The translations under genes were made by a program, and so were the position numbers. The notes under the pieces are model-generated. The model searched no databases, was not told where the DNA came from, and saw only the letters and a program-made list of their open reading frames with translations. From Rotaria socialis (taxonomy: Eukaryota > Rotifera > Eurotatoria > Philodinida > Philodinidae), in assembly GCA_905331475.1 (NCBI GenBank), contig CAJNYU010002142.1, forward strand, positions 186,001 through 250,000: a stretch of 64,000 nucleotides of DNA, given 5' to 3'. Below are positions 22,266-33,313 of this stretch, piece after piece. Numbering within the stretch: position 1 is the stretch's first letter; the number at the start of each line of letters is the position of its first letter.

Positions 22266-23359
22266 ATCGCTATCAGCGCTGGAACCGGTCCAGACAGAAC
22301 CGGTTTAGAAATTCAACCGGGCCGGTAAATACCGGAAAATCACCGGTTGAAATTTAAAAATAACTATCTTCGTTTAGCTCTATTTTTGTTAAAAATTGTT
22401 TCATGGGCTTTTCTTTGAAGTAGATATAACGAAATTGTGCTATTAATATATATACATATAGGGCCTTACGAAACTGTCGATGATGCAGAAATTTTTGCAG
22501 TTCAGAAGAAGTATTGATTGTAATCATAAAAATAAGCAATAAATCTCATTTTCTTTTACAGTAAAGAGAAATCAACGAAAGTGCGACAGCAGGTCAATGT
22601 GGTTGGTCAATAAATTTTGTTTTAATCAGCAGCGATATTTATTTCTGTCTTGTTTTATTTCTCTCTCTTTCGACCGTCTGGTTAGTGATGTATGTTTGTT
22701 TATTCTGTGTATGGTGCACTTGTTCTATTTTGAACTGAACATTTTCTCTCTAAGTGAAAAATAATCTCATTAGAAATCATTTCTTCACTATTTTCGAATA
22801 TGATTGATTCTGATAATTTAAACTCGGGACAGATACAGCATAAATTACGAGCCAAAGAAATCGTTTTGTTGCACAAATTGAAGGTGCTTCATGAACTTTG
22901 GATAAACGATATTTCTCTGGTGGGCATCATCGGCGATGGTGGCAAACAGCAAATATTCGATGGGTGGGCTGCTTGCAAAGATTTTTTAGTCGCATATCGA
23001 ACTCATTCAAAGAAAGCTGCTTTTCAAAAAAGAAAAAACTCCGGCTTGACTTCATTGCATGCACATGTTAAGGAGTGCCACCCGCGCTCTAGCAAAATGA
23101 CAACTTCGACGACAACAGGTGTAGCATCGAAAGAATCGGTCCCTGTTCAAACACTTATGCCTCGTTTTGCATACAAAAAAAGCCAATTGAGTGAACATTT
23201 ACAAAAAGAAACTCAAAGATGCAGAGCTCAAATTTATCACAACTGGCGGTCATTCATTTAATGCTGTTGAAAATGGCGGTGTCCTTGATTTGGTGCAAAC
23301 TGCCATTGATATTGGTGCCCAAGTAGATAAAATGAATGTTCTTGATATTTTTTATGGTC

Positions 23360-23906
23360 CCAGGTCGAAGATTCTGGTCACTGGATCCCGTAGGATACTC
23401 CAGGAAATATGCGGGAAAGTCACCATTGTAACGATTAATAAGACTCTTTTGAGATAATATCGTAAGGACAAACTGGATAGAGATGGAGTAGCTTACAGCC
23501 ACTCACGGCAATGATGTTTATTCGTTTATTCACATATCCAGAGTGTCACAACTTCATACATAACACACGTATATATAGGAGAGAGATAGAAGAGAGACAG
23601 GAGAGAGATATATTATAATAATGGAAAGAGAATGGAAGGAAGAGGAAGGAGAATCATCGAAGCGTGCCATCAATATCGGCACAACCATATTTTGCAGGAA
23701 ATCGCTGGAACATGTAGCAGTATTCTGGTCAAAAATACGGCCGGACTTTTCCCGTGGATACCTGCCAAGTTCCGACGCTTTCCTGCAGGAATTGATCGGA
23801 AATCACCGGAAAAAAACCCGAAAAATTTCCAACCAGGGTACTGCTTCCACAAAATCAACGGAACTACCCGAAACCGGTCGTTTCCAAGTCGGACTGTTTG
23901 ACCTGG
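23360..23906. mobile_element. Small inverted-repeat element nested in the hAT gene
   Basis: The ends are CCAGGTC and GACCTGG, and GGTC flanks both sides (23356-23359 and 23907-23910), so the target duplication is probably 4 bp. Removing it restores the TATGGTCGAAAG target, which codes YGRK in the transposase. Its own sequence is about 285 bp, rich in CCGG and TTCC motifs; the rest is the solo LTR inserted in it. The family is unknown. Frames within it are chance frames. Confidence 0.7.
23427..23683 (+). mobile_element. Solo LTR of an LTR retrotransposon (fossil)
   Basis: A 257-bp unit begins TGTAACG and ends CGGCACA, flanked by the 5-bp target duplication ACCAT (23422-23426 and 23684-23688). 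No internal region remains, so it is a solo LTR. A diverged relative lies in the opposite orientation at 56005-57115. The superfamily cannot be named from an LTR alone. It is younger than the element it sits in. Confidence 0.85.
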
Positions 23907-23992
23907 GGTCGAAAGACAATTCGTGGTGAAGCAATCAGTAAATTCAATCAATTTTCAACTACAATTCGGCAAATCCTTGATGAACCAATTAA

Positions 23993-24059
23993 AAGGGTGT
24001 AGGGTGTGAGAGAATAACAGACATCCGTGCCCAGACACACACCCATACCCACACCCTTA
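23993..24059. repeat. Telomere-like head-to-head hairpin 1
   Basis: A G-rich arm AGGGTGTAGGGTGTG faces a C-rich arm CACACACCCATACCCACA across a spacer of about 20 nt. The units resemble TGTGGG. It interrupts the hAT transposase remnant. Confidence 0.75.
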
Positions 24060-24110
24060 ATTTCAAATGCTAAGCCAAAATATTGAAGAAAAAATATTAT
24101 GACATTCTAT

Positions 24111-24672
24111 CATGTCCGACTTTCCTAAGTACTTTTTTCTGAAAAACTTTAGATTGTTTTCCATGGTTTTGCAAATTAAGAAATCGATCAAGCAAATGTT
24201 TTGTACAATAAACTTTACTCGTTTTCGTGGCATAGAGCGAAGTTTCTTCAGCCAAATATTATAACTCAGCAGAACAGTCTATTGATTCTGAGTTTGAAAT
24301 GATCAAAATTTGGCTATAGTTGCTCGTTTCATTTAAATCAAAAAACGTTCCTGTGTTTGAAGTTTTAGTCTGATACACCAATTATTTTTCTTTAAGATAA
24401 CATAAAGCAAAGCTCAAAAAATGATTCGTTGATCTGAGTATACGCATTTTCTTGAATTTGCGGAGAAGATTTGTCCACATACATAACTTTTGCAAAATTC
24501 GGAAAAAGAAAACTTTATTTTGAGCTTTGTACTATGCTGTTGGGAGCTTTTGAATACGTCTAATAGATAGAACTTTCCAAGTTCTACCAAATGGCTAAAC
24601 TTGTTTATTATGATGTCGCAAAGTAACGACCAGACAGCAAATAAAATGTTTTTTGCTAGAAAGTCGGACATG
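24111..24672. mobile_element. Possible small non-autonomous DNA element
   Basis: CATGTCCGACTTTC at the left is matched inverted at the right (GAAAGTCGGACATG), 562 bp apart. The arms do not extend further and no target duplication is clear. The inside is AT-rich without a recognisable gene. It could be a chance pairing, though 14 bp is long for that. Confidence 0.4.
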
Positions 24673-26146
24673 TTACAGTTTTATAATCTTTTTTCTCCGA
24701 TATTTTGTACTCACATTTAAAATTAAGCGTTCTTATATATTTTTGTAAAGAGTTTCATGAGTCATCGTTTGGTTAAAAAAAATTAGGAAAAAATGTTGAG
24801 AATACAGAGAAAATTCAGAAATACAAGTTGACTCATTTTCTCTAAACCACTCGCTATGTTTCAACTGTAACGGTCCTTATGTTATCTCAGGGTATCATTG
24901 CATGAGATTTGACTGTTTCTCAAAAGTCTTCTGAAGCAATGTGTGTCATTTTTCTTACTTTCGTGTCCGTATTCTAGTTGAGTGACAAATCAGGAGTTGT
25001 GACTAAAATTTTGTAATTTTTCTGAACTTGGATTCAGAAATCACATATCTACTTTTGTCCTAGAGTAGTATGAAAATATTTTTGAAGATCCTGAAAAATT
25101 ACTGCAAAATGAACAACAAACAGATATTTGTGACTTCTGTAAATCTCTTTTCAAAGCTACTTAACATAGTTCAATTTAGCAGTTTTGTAGAGTGAACAAT
25201 TCTTTACAAAGTATATTTTGTCACATTAAAATTTAACTTTTACCAAAGTAAAACTGTAACTACTTTTGCAAGGGCTAATTTTATCTAAATAGTATTTTGG
25301 TCAAAAGATGGATTTCAAGAAAATCAAATAATGCAGTTTTGATCTGAAATTTTGCCCAACAAGATTTCTAATAATTCTACGAATATTTTGAAATTTTTAA
25401 CCGAAGAAAGAAACGAATGTTACTTTGCTCATGTATTAGATTTTCACATGAGTTCAATTTTTCTGATGGCTCTATGAAAATTGAGTAGCGTTTGCAAATT
25501 TCATATCTTGATAGAGACCCATTATGCTTCACTGAAAATTTCAAAATATTCTAAGAATCATTAGATCTATCTATTAACGAAGCTGTATTATTTAATTTTT
25601 CAGTAAATATCTACGAATCTGTGGAAAATTCAATAAAAAAGAAACAACAACAAAAGAAACAAGAAGAATTTTTTGAAGTCGTCTGATGAGTCTATTGTGA
25701 GTACAAAAAGCAGTAAACAGATGAGATCGTTTTCTCTTAAGTAACTGAATGGAATAATCTATTAAAGTTCTGAAAAGTTTGTTTCTGTGAAATGTAAAAA
25801 GTTGTATTTTAAGGTCGTTTCAGAACTTTGAGAATACACCTTAGATTGGCGATGCCGTTTCATATAATTGACGTACATCTCTAATGACAGAATAAAGTAA
25901 ACGATTGATTTTTCCTTCAAAATTTATTCATTGAATTACTTTTAACATCATTTATATCAATGATCATGTTCGAATGTGACTTTTATTATTGATACGAATG
26001 GATATAATTATATAATATATTTAAGCAAGCTTTTGTTGAAATTAATTACGAAATAAAATATTACTTTGAAAGGTTGCATATGACAATTAAATTTTAGAAA
26101 GGATAAATAAAAAGAGGACATGCACAAATTTGTATACCAAACCGTT
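24673..26146. other. AT-rich intergenic stretch
   Basis: About 1.5 kb with no gene, repeat end or RNA that I can support. The last 100-200 bp would be the 3' end of the C2-domain transcript. Confidence 0.45.
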
Positions 26147-26866
26147 TTAAAATTCATAGTAGTTATTATACGGTGGTGGCGGTCTTTCACTAGGCCTAAA
26201 AACACATTGCAGTAGAAGTTGTCCAGCCGGTTTGTTGCCGTCTCTTAATGGTAGCCACATTTGTTTTTCGCCAATCAATCGACTAACATTCATCTCACAC
26301 ATTCCTAATATCTTTACTTTGTCATTTTTGATAATACGAAGTGGATCTTGCCCCTGAACCCAAACAGTTAAATGATCAGTATATGGATTAAAAATATTAA
26401 AACCAAATGGACCATTGCCAGAAGTCCATTGTGGATGGCGATTTGAAGAATTTGAATCAGCTTGCAACGTTTGAAAACGCTGTTGATTGCATTCAACAAT
26501 AACATAAGGACGATCCGATGATGATATAGATGCTTTAATCATGGATAATGGTGGTTCACGTAGATCTTCTGCGCGAAGAATAGTTATTGTAAGGTAACCA
26601 GGAACGCCAACTATGGGCGTTGGTGCACTAGTTTGAGGAATTGATTGTGGTACATTGCCTTGATTTGGTTGATTTGACTGATTTGGCTGATTTGGTTGAT
26701 TTGGCTGATTTGACTGATTTGGCTGGTTTGGTTGATTTGGTTGATTGTGATCGCGACGATGTTTCCACCAATCTTGACCTTTACTTATTGCAGCATTTAA
26801 AACACGATTTTCCAAATTTGAAACAACAACAAATTCTGTTATGTTTTCTAAACGATCCATCTCCAC
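26147..26866 (-). CDS. C2-domain protein with Asn-Gln-Pro repeat linker
   Basis: A single-exon gene of 239 residues. Residues 1-40 are a helical N-terminus without signal peptide. Residues 41-69 are a low-complexity tract of NQP and NQS triplets. Residues about 90-225 form a C2-like beta sandwich: GYLTITILRAEDL, DRPYVIVECNQQRFQT, HPQWTSGNGPFGFNIF, DHLTVWVQGQD, and the closing GQLLLQCVF. The tail is proline- and tyrosine-rich (PPPPYNNYYEF), a possible WW/SH3-type binding site. C2 domains bind membranes, often with calcium; the usual run of calcium-binding aspartates is sparse, so binding may be calcium-independent. No relative can be named. The first ATG is used as start; a second Met lies two codons on. 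Intronless, unlike most genes here. Confidence 0.75.
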   Translation of the reverse strand: MEMDRLENITEFVVVSNLENRVLNAAISKGQDWWKHRRDHNQPNQPNQPNQSNQPNQPNQPNQSNQPNQGNVPQSIPQTSAPTPIVGVPGYLTITILRAEDLREPPLSMIKASISSSDRPYVIVECNQQRFQTLQADSNSSNRHPQWTSGNGPFGFNIFNPYTDHLTVWVQGQDPLRIIKNDKVKILGMCEMNVSRLIGEKQMWLPLRDGNKPAGQLLLQCVFRPSERPPPPYNNYYEF

Positions 26867-27147
26867 AAAATAGTTTTGTGTTTACCAGTTAGTCACGGCT
26901 CCGCTTCAATGGTTCTATAAAATGTATGATTGCTGACTATAATATTGCATTATAAATAGATCTACGTCGTCTTCCGTGTCTATTAACTTCATGCAACAAA
27001 AGTATGTGAACAAAATTCTTAAGAATTGTACCGTTTTTAAAACAGAATGTTTTTTAATGAAAATGAAAAATAGATTACATTTTCTTTCGTTATTATGCGA
27101 CATCTGTAAAGGTGGTATAATTGATTATTCAATATAACAAATCTTGA
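26867..27147. other. Upstream region of the C2-domain gene
   Basis: AT-rich and probably the promoter or leader of the minus-strand C2 gene. No specific motif is supported. Confidence 0.4.
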
Positions 27148-27203
27148 AGGTGTGGGTGTGGGCGCTGTTCTTTTCTTGGCCCGCACGCACACCCCAAACC
27201 CAC
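27148..27203. repeat. Telomere-like head-to-head hairpin 2
   Basis: AGGTGTGGGTGTGGGCGC pairs with the downstream GCCCGCACGCACACCCC across a loop of about 13 nt. It has two perfect TGTGGG units on the left and degenerate copies on the right. Confidence 0.8.
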
Positions 27204-27720
27204 TAATTTTTTGAATAGTTGTTCAAGAAATAAGTGTATCAGACATGAAGAACAACTCCTCTGCGATATTTTCTTGTCACAAAACAATAATATTCTCTGC
27301 ATACGTGATACATGTTTTTCTTATTGTTACTACTAGAAATTTTAAAAAATTTATTTTCTTTTTCTATTTGAATGTGCTTCAAGAGAACTGCATACTGTCG
27401 GTATATTTTATGACTTAAATAAAAAAAAGAGTCTTCATGTGAATTGTGGGATTGATGATAAGAGGAAATAAACGAATTCCAGTATTCGATACAAACATAG
27501 AGAATTCAGAAAATACGCTAGCAACTAGAGTGCTGCGATGAGAATATGCATGACTTACTAACAGTACGGAGGATGCGAAGAATACTGTACTTATTATTCT
27601 ATACCATATGGCTTTCTCGTCTATTTGAACACAGAAATTCACACACCTTAATTTGCACCTGGTGCCTTGAAGACCTCAACGAAGAGTTGCAGTTAGAACA
27701 AATTTGCACAAGAAACAATA
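27204..27720. other. AT-rich spacer between telomere-like hairpins
   Basis: About 0.5 kb, no supported gene. It may be host DNA or degraded element sequence. Confidence 0.35.
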
Positions 27721-27793
27721 TGGGGTGTGGGTGTGGGTGTGGGTGAGGGTGAGGGTGAGGATGAATAGATGTAAGGTATACGACACCCACACC
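27721..27793. repeat. Telomere-like tract and hairpin 3
   Basis: The longest of the set: GGTGTGGGTGTGGGTGTGGG followed by three or four GAGGGT variants, then about 26 nt on, the C-rich arm CGACACCCACACC. The G arm holds three perfect consecutive TGTGGG units. Confidence 0.85.
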
Positions 27794-27814
27794 TGCTGTT
27801 GGTATGTTTAATCA

Positions 27815-28470
27815 GACGAAAAATCTCTCATATCTCGTGTGATAATGTTATTCGCATCAAAACATGCCGATGTAAACTGTGAAATCTTCTTTTCACACAG
27901 TCTTATGTTCGACTTAGCCTCCCGTGTACGTGTCATAGTGACTATTTCTTTAGCCCATTGGTTTGTATTTCTACCTAAATCGTAGAAGTGTTACCAGATC
28001 TGAATTTCATAATGGTTGCATACCAAATTATCGTACGCACCAACTGTGCTTTTTGCATAAGTACGTACACCATTGAAAGCGTCTTTAAAATCAAGTTTTA
28101 TTTTCCTGTCGGCGTTCACTCGATCTTTTAGATAAGCGAGTATTTTAGTTCTCTGCTTATTATTTATCGGTGGTGAATCTTCTGTGCCTTGATCGTTTTC
28201 ACTCGAGGCATTGATGTCTTGTTCTGTTTCTGAGTTGGAAACATCTTTTCGCCCGCTGGTTATGTCCTGGCACGATTCTATTGTTATTTTTCACGACATG
28301 TTCACTATTCAAACGAACTTCTGTTGTCGTTCTAGTTTGTCTATTGACTCCATTGTTTCGTGTATCAGTTCATGTTTTCGTGAAACGTTTTTGTCTTTTA
28401 TGACTTTTCATAGTGTGTATTTCATTATCGGAAGTCTCTGCTTCGTTATCGGAGGATTATAAAAGGAGAG
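27815..28470 (-). pseudogene. Degraded coding remnant of unknown, possibly mobile-element, origin
   Basis: Read on the minus strand, this block has several protein-like stretches with a polar, charged composition, but no long open frame. It is clearly broken. Its codon-like texture stands out from the AT-rich flanks, and it abuts the telomere-like tract at 27721-27793. I do not recognise the protein. Proximity to telomere-like repeats suggests a telomere-associated element, but that is inference. Confidence 0.35.
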
Positions 28471-28868
28471 CAGCTGATAATTTTTATTTAGATATAATTT
28501 TCTTTAAATAAACATTCTTGGTATGAAAGAGAAAAAAATCAAAGTTTTAGCTGCTTCATATTCAGAAGAAATTGTTCTCTGGTGATTCACTACGGGGTAG
28601 TCATCAAAGGAGAAAACGGGATGTCAATATTCCATTCATTAAAGAAAAGAGAAAAGAATAAAGAAATGATTCACACGGTCGATATAGTAATATATGGATA
28701 GAAATAATTTTATTTTATATCGGATGCTAGGTACATCTGTCGAAAACGATAGGATACGTAACATATGTTTAGCAACGTTTTCGTACATTGCTATACATCG
28801 GATAGGAGGACATATTCATTTAGAAGATTTAGCTCTGTTGTCTTTTCGGATGAATTACATTGGATAAG
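28471..28868. other. Short spacer before the mariner element
   Basis: No gene seen. The right end contains TTACATTGGATAAG, with a similar TTATATTGGATAAA on the far side of the mariner at about 30100; this may be an old local duplication. Confidence 0.35.
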
Positions 28869-28870
28869 TA

Positions 28871-30077
28871 ACAGGTGTTCCAAAAAAGAATGGCCACTTC
28901 GTATTTTTGATCCAACTCGCATATCTCTCGTGCTAGAAAACTAATCTCGTTTTAAAAGATTCGCCTTGCTGAGCTCTACAAAACTCAGTGTAAGTTTTAT
29001 TTTAAATAATATCTGTTGTTGTTGGGCAAGCGATACAAACGGTTGGTCCAAGTTTTACAACTTTCCGACACGATGGAGTCTCTTATTCTCCTTAAACTTT
29101 GCTTTAATTGATCGATCAGAATCTTTTTCGATGTAACCTTGGCCCAGTTGATTTGCTGACCAAACTCATCCCATATTGAATAGTTCAAAGGATTGAGATT
29201 TGGTGAGTTTGTGAGCAATGGTCTTTGCCGATGAATGATGAAACATTCTTTTGATATCATTCTTGCATCGCAGCATGTGCATGTTGCTTCGCGCCGTCTT
29301 GTTGGAAGATTCAATTATCGCCAAAAACTTCGTGGTCATTTTTTAAAGCCACCGAAAACACTTCATTGATGTATCTTTGATGATCCACCGTTCCCTTATC
29401 CAGAATGATCAATTGTGTCAATCCTTTGGCGCATGCTCCTGGCCAAACCGTTGCCTTCTGTGGGAACTTTCGTTTTTGTTTGACACCACCTTTTTTTACC
29501 GGCTTCATCGTGATCTACTGCCCATATTCGATCATTCTGAGCACTGTAGATGCCATCAAGATCAAACGTCTTCTCATCGGAGAAGAGGATTCTTAAGGTG
29601 TCTTCCTTACGAAAGTTATGCCGCACCCAGTTCGGAAATGTCGCTCGTTTACGCTTATCGTAGTCTGTAAGAGTTGGTTCAACTCTTTTTCTGTATGAAT
29701 CATATCCTAGATCTTGTTTCAAGATTCTGACAACAGATCCATTAGAAATATCCAGTTCACTAGCAAGTTTTCTGATTGACACATTCTTTTTACGTTTCAT
29801 TCGGTTTTTCACCTTTTATATCATTGCTTTAGTTCTAGTAATGCGTGAACGACCGGGTGAGTATGACAGACTGATAGAGCCTTGCTCTCTCACTGTTCTG
29901 CACCACCGACGAATGGTCCTGTAACTGACAGAACCATTCAAGCCTTCAAAAGGTGAACCCTCCATTCTAGAGAGGGTCGAGAAGCGATCATAGCAAGGAA
30001 AAAAAGAAGTCGCCCAAGTAAAGTATGTGTAGGAAAATCATGAAAGAAAAAGTAGTCATTCTTTGTGGAACACCCGT
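28871..30077 (-). mobile_element. Dead Tc1/mariner-type transposon
   Basis: The 1207-bp element has imperfect terminal repeats (ACAGGTGTTCCA left, ACGGGTGTTCCA right) flanked by TA. The transposase lies on the minus strand, about 29965 down to 29000, split over at least three frames with stop codons. It shows an N-terminal HTH (NVSIRKLASELDISNGSVV), the first catalytic Asp in LFSDEKTFDLDGIY, the second in a QQDGA motif, and SPNLNPLNYSIWD where the family has SPDLNPLDYSIW; the third catalytic Asp is thus replaced by Asn. Frame breaks plus the lost acid make it inactive. Confidence 0.92.
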
Positions 30078-30228
30078 TACAAGGACATTTTCATTAGATT
30101 ATATTGGATAAATACAAGAACATTTCATGAAATTTAGCAGCTATAAATAAACCTACATGACAGTAACATGACATTCTTAAATTATGTTCATTGACACCAA
30201 CAAATTGTTTTGCTGTATTTTAATTTTA

Positions 30229-31182
30229 GATGTCTACACATATCAATGAACCAGGTGCTATAAATGCTGGAGAAGCGGATGATGTGGTCTTAACGGCCCT
30301 GATTCCATTCTCCGGTGCTCTCTCTCCGGAGGAAGTTCTATCGCGAATGGGGGTCCTCTCCTGAATGGTCCCACAGGGACTGTCTGGAGACGGACCACCA
30401 TTTTACATAATGGTCTCGATGGGTCTTTCTGTCTCTACGCGTGCGAACGTACGGGAGAAGCTATGTGGATTCCCGGCGGCGACTTTTTTGTGGCTAATCG
30501 ATCACAAGAAGCACTAAGCGGATTCGTCATGGATTTTCCCGTGCCTCGTACTGGTAGAGACAGTAGACCCGTAGGCTATGGTTTCTTCGGGCACGGGACT
30601 ATGAACCAATTTCTGAATACAGATAATACTAGACAATCGGTTCATTGACCCGGACCGATACGAAACCATCGACAGTTTTCGACCCAGCGATTGAACAATC
30701 GGCACGATCCCCTGGTAAGACACGAAGCACAACCAGCGGGATCAGGTTCAAGTCAAACGGTTGCTCGGAGAGAGCGGAGAGAGATGCTACTCGAAGTTAA
30801 TCGAGCATTAACCGCGCCGATTCCACGTACTTCTCCATTGCCATCTCCATCCACGATCACTCGTATTTTAAATACGGGACCGCCCCCAGAAGCTACACCA
30901 ACATCCCTGCAACCTGCAAAACCATCGACCATCACACCTTACACACGATTTATCATGGAACGCATAATCTCCAGCAGCAATCCAGCAATAGCTGGCGTCC
31001 TCGATGTCGGCGGCGTTATCCTTACCGACAATGAGGACAACGATGGCGATGAAGATAGCCTACTCATGGCTACCTGGACAGTCCGTATTACGATAATATG
31101 GGCCCGTCAGGCCCCCTGTCCCGTTTTTACACTAGCGTGGTCATTGAGACCAGCTAGTTTTCTCATGTTTCTTTTTTTGTGA
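30229..31182 (+). pseudogene. Broken coding block of foreign composition, unknown family
   Basis: From an ATG directly after an acceptor-like TTTTAG, about 950 bp are much richer in G+C than both sides and hold several open stretches, the longest 163 codons (30691-31182). The latter is Pro/Ser/Thr-rich and followed by an acidic DNEDNDGDED segment. I recognise no domain. It is broken. Composition and the element-rich setting suggest part of a mobile element or transferred DNA; function is unknown. Confidence 0.4.
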
Positions 31183-31611
31183 AAGCCGTAATAGACTTCA
31201 CAAACACGGTTCAGATAGAAGCCTAATAAAAAGAAACTTTTTTGTTTCACCTAACACACACTACTAACACATGATACAAACATATGTTAGTATTGACTTT
31301 GAGCGTCAGTTGCCTTTTAAAAGCTCCTAATTCAGTTTGAAATGTTTCTGAAAATTTGAAAAGAAAACACTCAAATATTTCGATATGTTTTAAAGTCCGC
31401 TCTCACCCATATATACATCACTCATACCTATACCGTCTTACACGGTTTCAGGCGTTCAGTTTCAAGTAACGCCTTTTCTTTTCTTTCTCTTCTAGATTCT
31501 GATGAAGTCTAATAAAAATTTGACTGAAACTAGCCAATAAATTGCAAAAAAATACTAAAAAACAAAAACAAAACCTTTTTTCTTTTCCATCTCAAGAGGG
31601 TGTTTTATATA
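31183..31611. other. AT-rich spacer with a hairpin motif
   Basis: At 31500-31533 lies CTGATGA, a 4-bp stem AGTC/GACT and GAAA, followed by AATAAA and A-runs. This resembles the core of a hammerhead ribozyme but the two outer stems cannot be closed. It may be the 3' end of a retroelement related to the preceding remnant. Confidence 0.35.
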
Positions 31612-31613
31612 TA

Positions 31614-32544
31614 TCGGGTGTCCCCGGAATAATGAGCCTCTCAGTATTTTACCAATATCTCCGTCAGTTTTAGTCCCACAGATTTAACTCTTTTCACCAA
31701 AAGATGCCTCATTCAGTTCTCTACAAAACCGTATAAAACGTTTTAATGTAAAAAGGAACCGTGAAAAATTCTAGGCTACAGACTACAAGACACCAAAATG
31801 ATGAGTTTTGTAACTACGTTTTTTTCAAAAAATAATTATCTTTTATTTATGATTTGGCAGGCGCCTAGTTGTGCTCGTCCCTGCTTTTCGATATTTTCTA
31901 ATATCTTCGTTCTCATGATCTTTAATGTAGGTCGTTTGAACAGGATAGTACTATACAAATGGTCATATGTCTTACAAAATAACGTGAAATCGTCGAAATC
32001 CGTTTTATCAAGCCACATTTTTATACAAAGCAAAGAATATATACAGGCCATTGCATAGGCTTGGTAGGCTAATCATTTGCCCTAAAATGAGCAACAATAA
32101 TTTAGCATATAAAGTTAGTTTAGGACATAGGCGTCGGAATTTTCCAAAGTAACGCCAAAGCCCTGCCGAAAAATTCGAAATATGTGGAAAAAAAAAAGCT
32201 TGGCTGTATGAGAACTAAAGTGTCGAATGGAGTTTTTAATTCCCATCAAGAAAGTTTTTCTAGGGCTACACAATCACTCATTCAGTTTTTCTGTATACCG
32301 CACATCTCACCGCCGCTAACATAATAAAAATTGGCAAAACAAATTTTCAAAATCCGTCAGTTTGGTGTCTTGTAGTATGTAGCCTAGAATTTTTCACGAT
32401 ACCTTTTTACATTAAAACGTTTTACACGGTTTTGTAGAGAACTGAACGAGGCATCTTTTGGTGAAAAGAGTTAAATCTGTGGGACGAAAACTGATGGAGA
32501 TATTGGTAAAATGCTGAGAGGCTCATTATTCCTGGGACACCCGA
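31614..32544. mobile_element. Tc1/mariner-like non-autonomous foldback element, second 931-bp copy type
   Basis: Inverted repeats of about 190 bp (31614-31803 against about 32357-32544) begin TCGGGTGTCCC and are flanked by TA inside TATATA runs. The total is 931 bp, identical in length to the element at 492-1422. The arms share a diverged core with that element around CTCTACAAA and AAAAGAT. No transposase is seen inside. Confidence 0.85.
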
Positions 32545-32546
32545 TA

Positions 32547-33170
32547 TATATATATATATAAAAGATAGATTATAACTGCATAAGAATAATCAACTACTCT
32601 TTTTTAAATTTCTTTCTTATGAATTTCGTTTTTATCTTACATTTTTCCTCTGCAATTTCACACGCATTCTTCGTAGAAATTGTTGTACCTCGTTCGAACA
32701 AAACAAACGCTATTAATGGACAGTGCAGTAAGTTTCAAAGAATACTTACCTACTTTCTTCGTCATTGCATATTTGTGCACCTTTATCTTGAAAAAGAAAA
32801 CATAAAAAACATTTTCCATAGAAGAAAAACAGCAAATCACTCCAAAAGTATTTCACGTCGTATTTCATCTTATTCTACTACCGAATGCCATACAAACCAT
32901 ACTTATCTTATACGCATTTCATTTTAGATATACAAACCATCTACTGATGATACAACTAAACTTACAGACCATATCCACAAGGTTCATTATTAACTAACCA
33001 TGTACAAACCTTTAGCAGTGTACATTTTCAATTATATTTCGTTTCCGCTTATCTTCGCGACGCATATAATGCAATTCAGTTAGTCTAAATCTTTAAAACA
33101 ATGAATGTAATCTATCAATCAGTCTTATCAGATTATATTTGAGATTTATTTATATGTAGACGAATTCTAT
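32547..33170. other. AT-rich stretch, no gene seen
   Basis: Begins with a TA microsatellite (about 32545-32560). Frames of 60-100 codons on both strands at 32619-32927 overlap and lack domain features; I treat them as chance frames. Confidence 0.4.
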
Positions 33171-33218
33171 CCACCTGAAGATTGATCTTTCAATAAGATC
33201 GAAATTCTGGGATCGTGG
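33171..33218 (+). ncRNA. Hammerhead-ribozyme-like motif, copy 1
   Basis: Order seen: CCAC, CTGAAGA, a 6-bp stem GATCTT/AAGATC with a 5-nt loop, GAAA, a short ATT/GAT hairpin with loop CTGG, C, GTGG. This is the order of a minimal type-I hammerhead (stem I, core, stem II, GAAA, short stem III, cleavage base, stem I). Two extra T before stem II deviate from the consensus. Function is inferred only. Confidence 0.4.
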
Positions 33219-33313
33219 TAGTTAGTTTGTATACTCATCATCACCCTCAATTTGATCTTTTTCAAGAATTGATTTTAAATAGATTTTTATTATGCAGATA
33301 TTTCTACTACCTT

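Larger units (their letters stand above)
22274..23996 (+). mobile_element. Broken hAT transposon with BED-finger transposase
   Basis: The left end CAGCGCTGGAACCGG is hAT-like; the matching right end was not found, so the 3' part is lost. Coding starts at 22800. The first frame (to 23261) holds a BED-type finger: IFDGWAACKDF, then NSGLTSLHAHVKECHP; the second cysteine of the first pair is missing. The reading moves to another frame near 23200, where hAT-like sequence follows (KFITTGGHSFNAVENGGVLD). It is then split at 23356 by a 547-bp insertion and resumes at about 23909 with RKTIRGEAISKFNQFSTTIR. A telomere-like hairpin at 23993 cuts it off. A plain DNA transposon, inactive here. Confidence 0.8.

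Noticed and set aside
23621-23951. Overlapping 89-102 codon frames on both strands
   Set aside because: They run across the boundary of the solo LTR and its host element, so they cannot be one old gene.
26641-26892. Leu/Asp-rich open frame on the plus strand
   Set aside because: It is the antisense of the Asn-Gln-Pro repeat of the C2-domain gene.
27599-27790. Minus-strand frame with a His-Pro repeat
   Set aside because: The repeat is simply the telomere-like TGTGGG tract read in one frame.
27148-27793. CRISPR-like array of short repeats
   Set aside because: Repeat units are contiguous 6-mers without unique spacers, in a eukaryotic context.
31500-31533. A third hammerhead ribozyme (CTGATGA, stem, GAAA)
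   Set aside because: Core boxes and stem II are good, but no pairing for stems I and III could be found nearby, so it is noted only as a hairpin motif.
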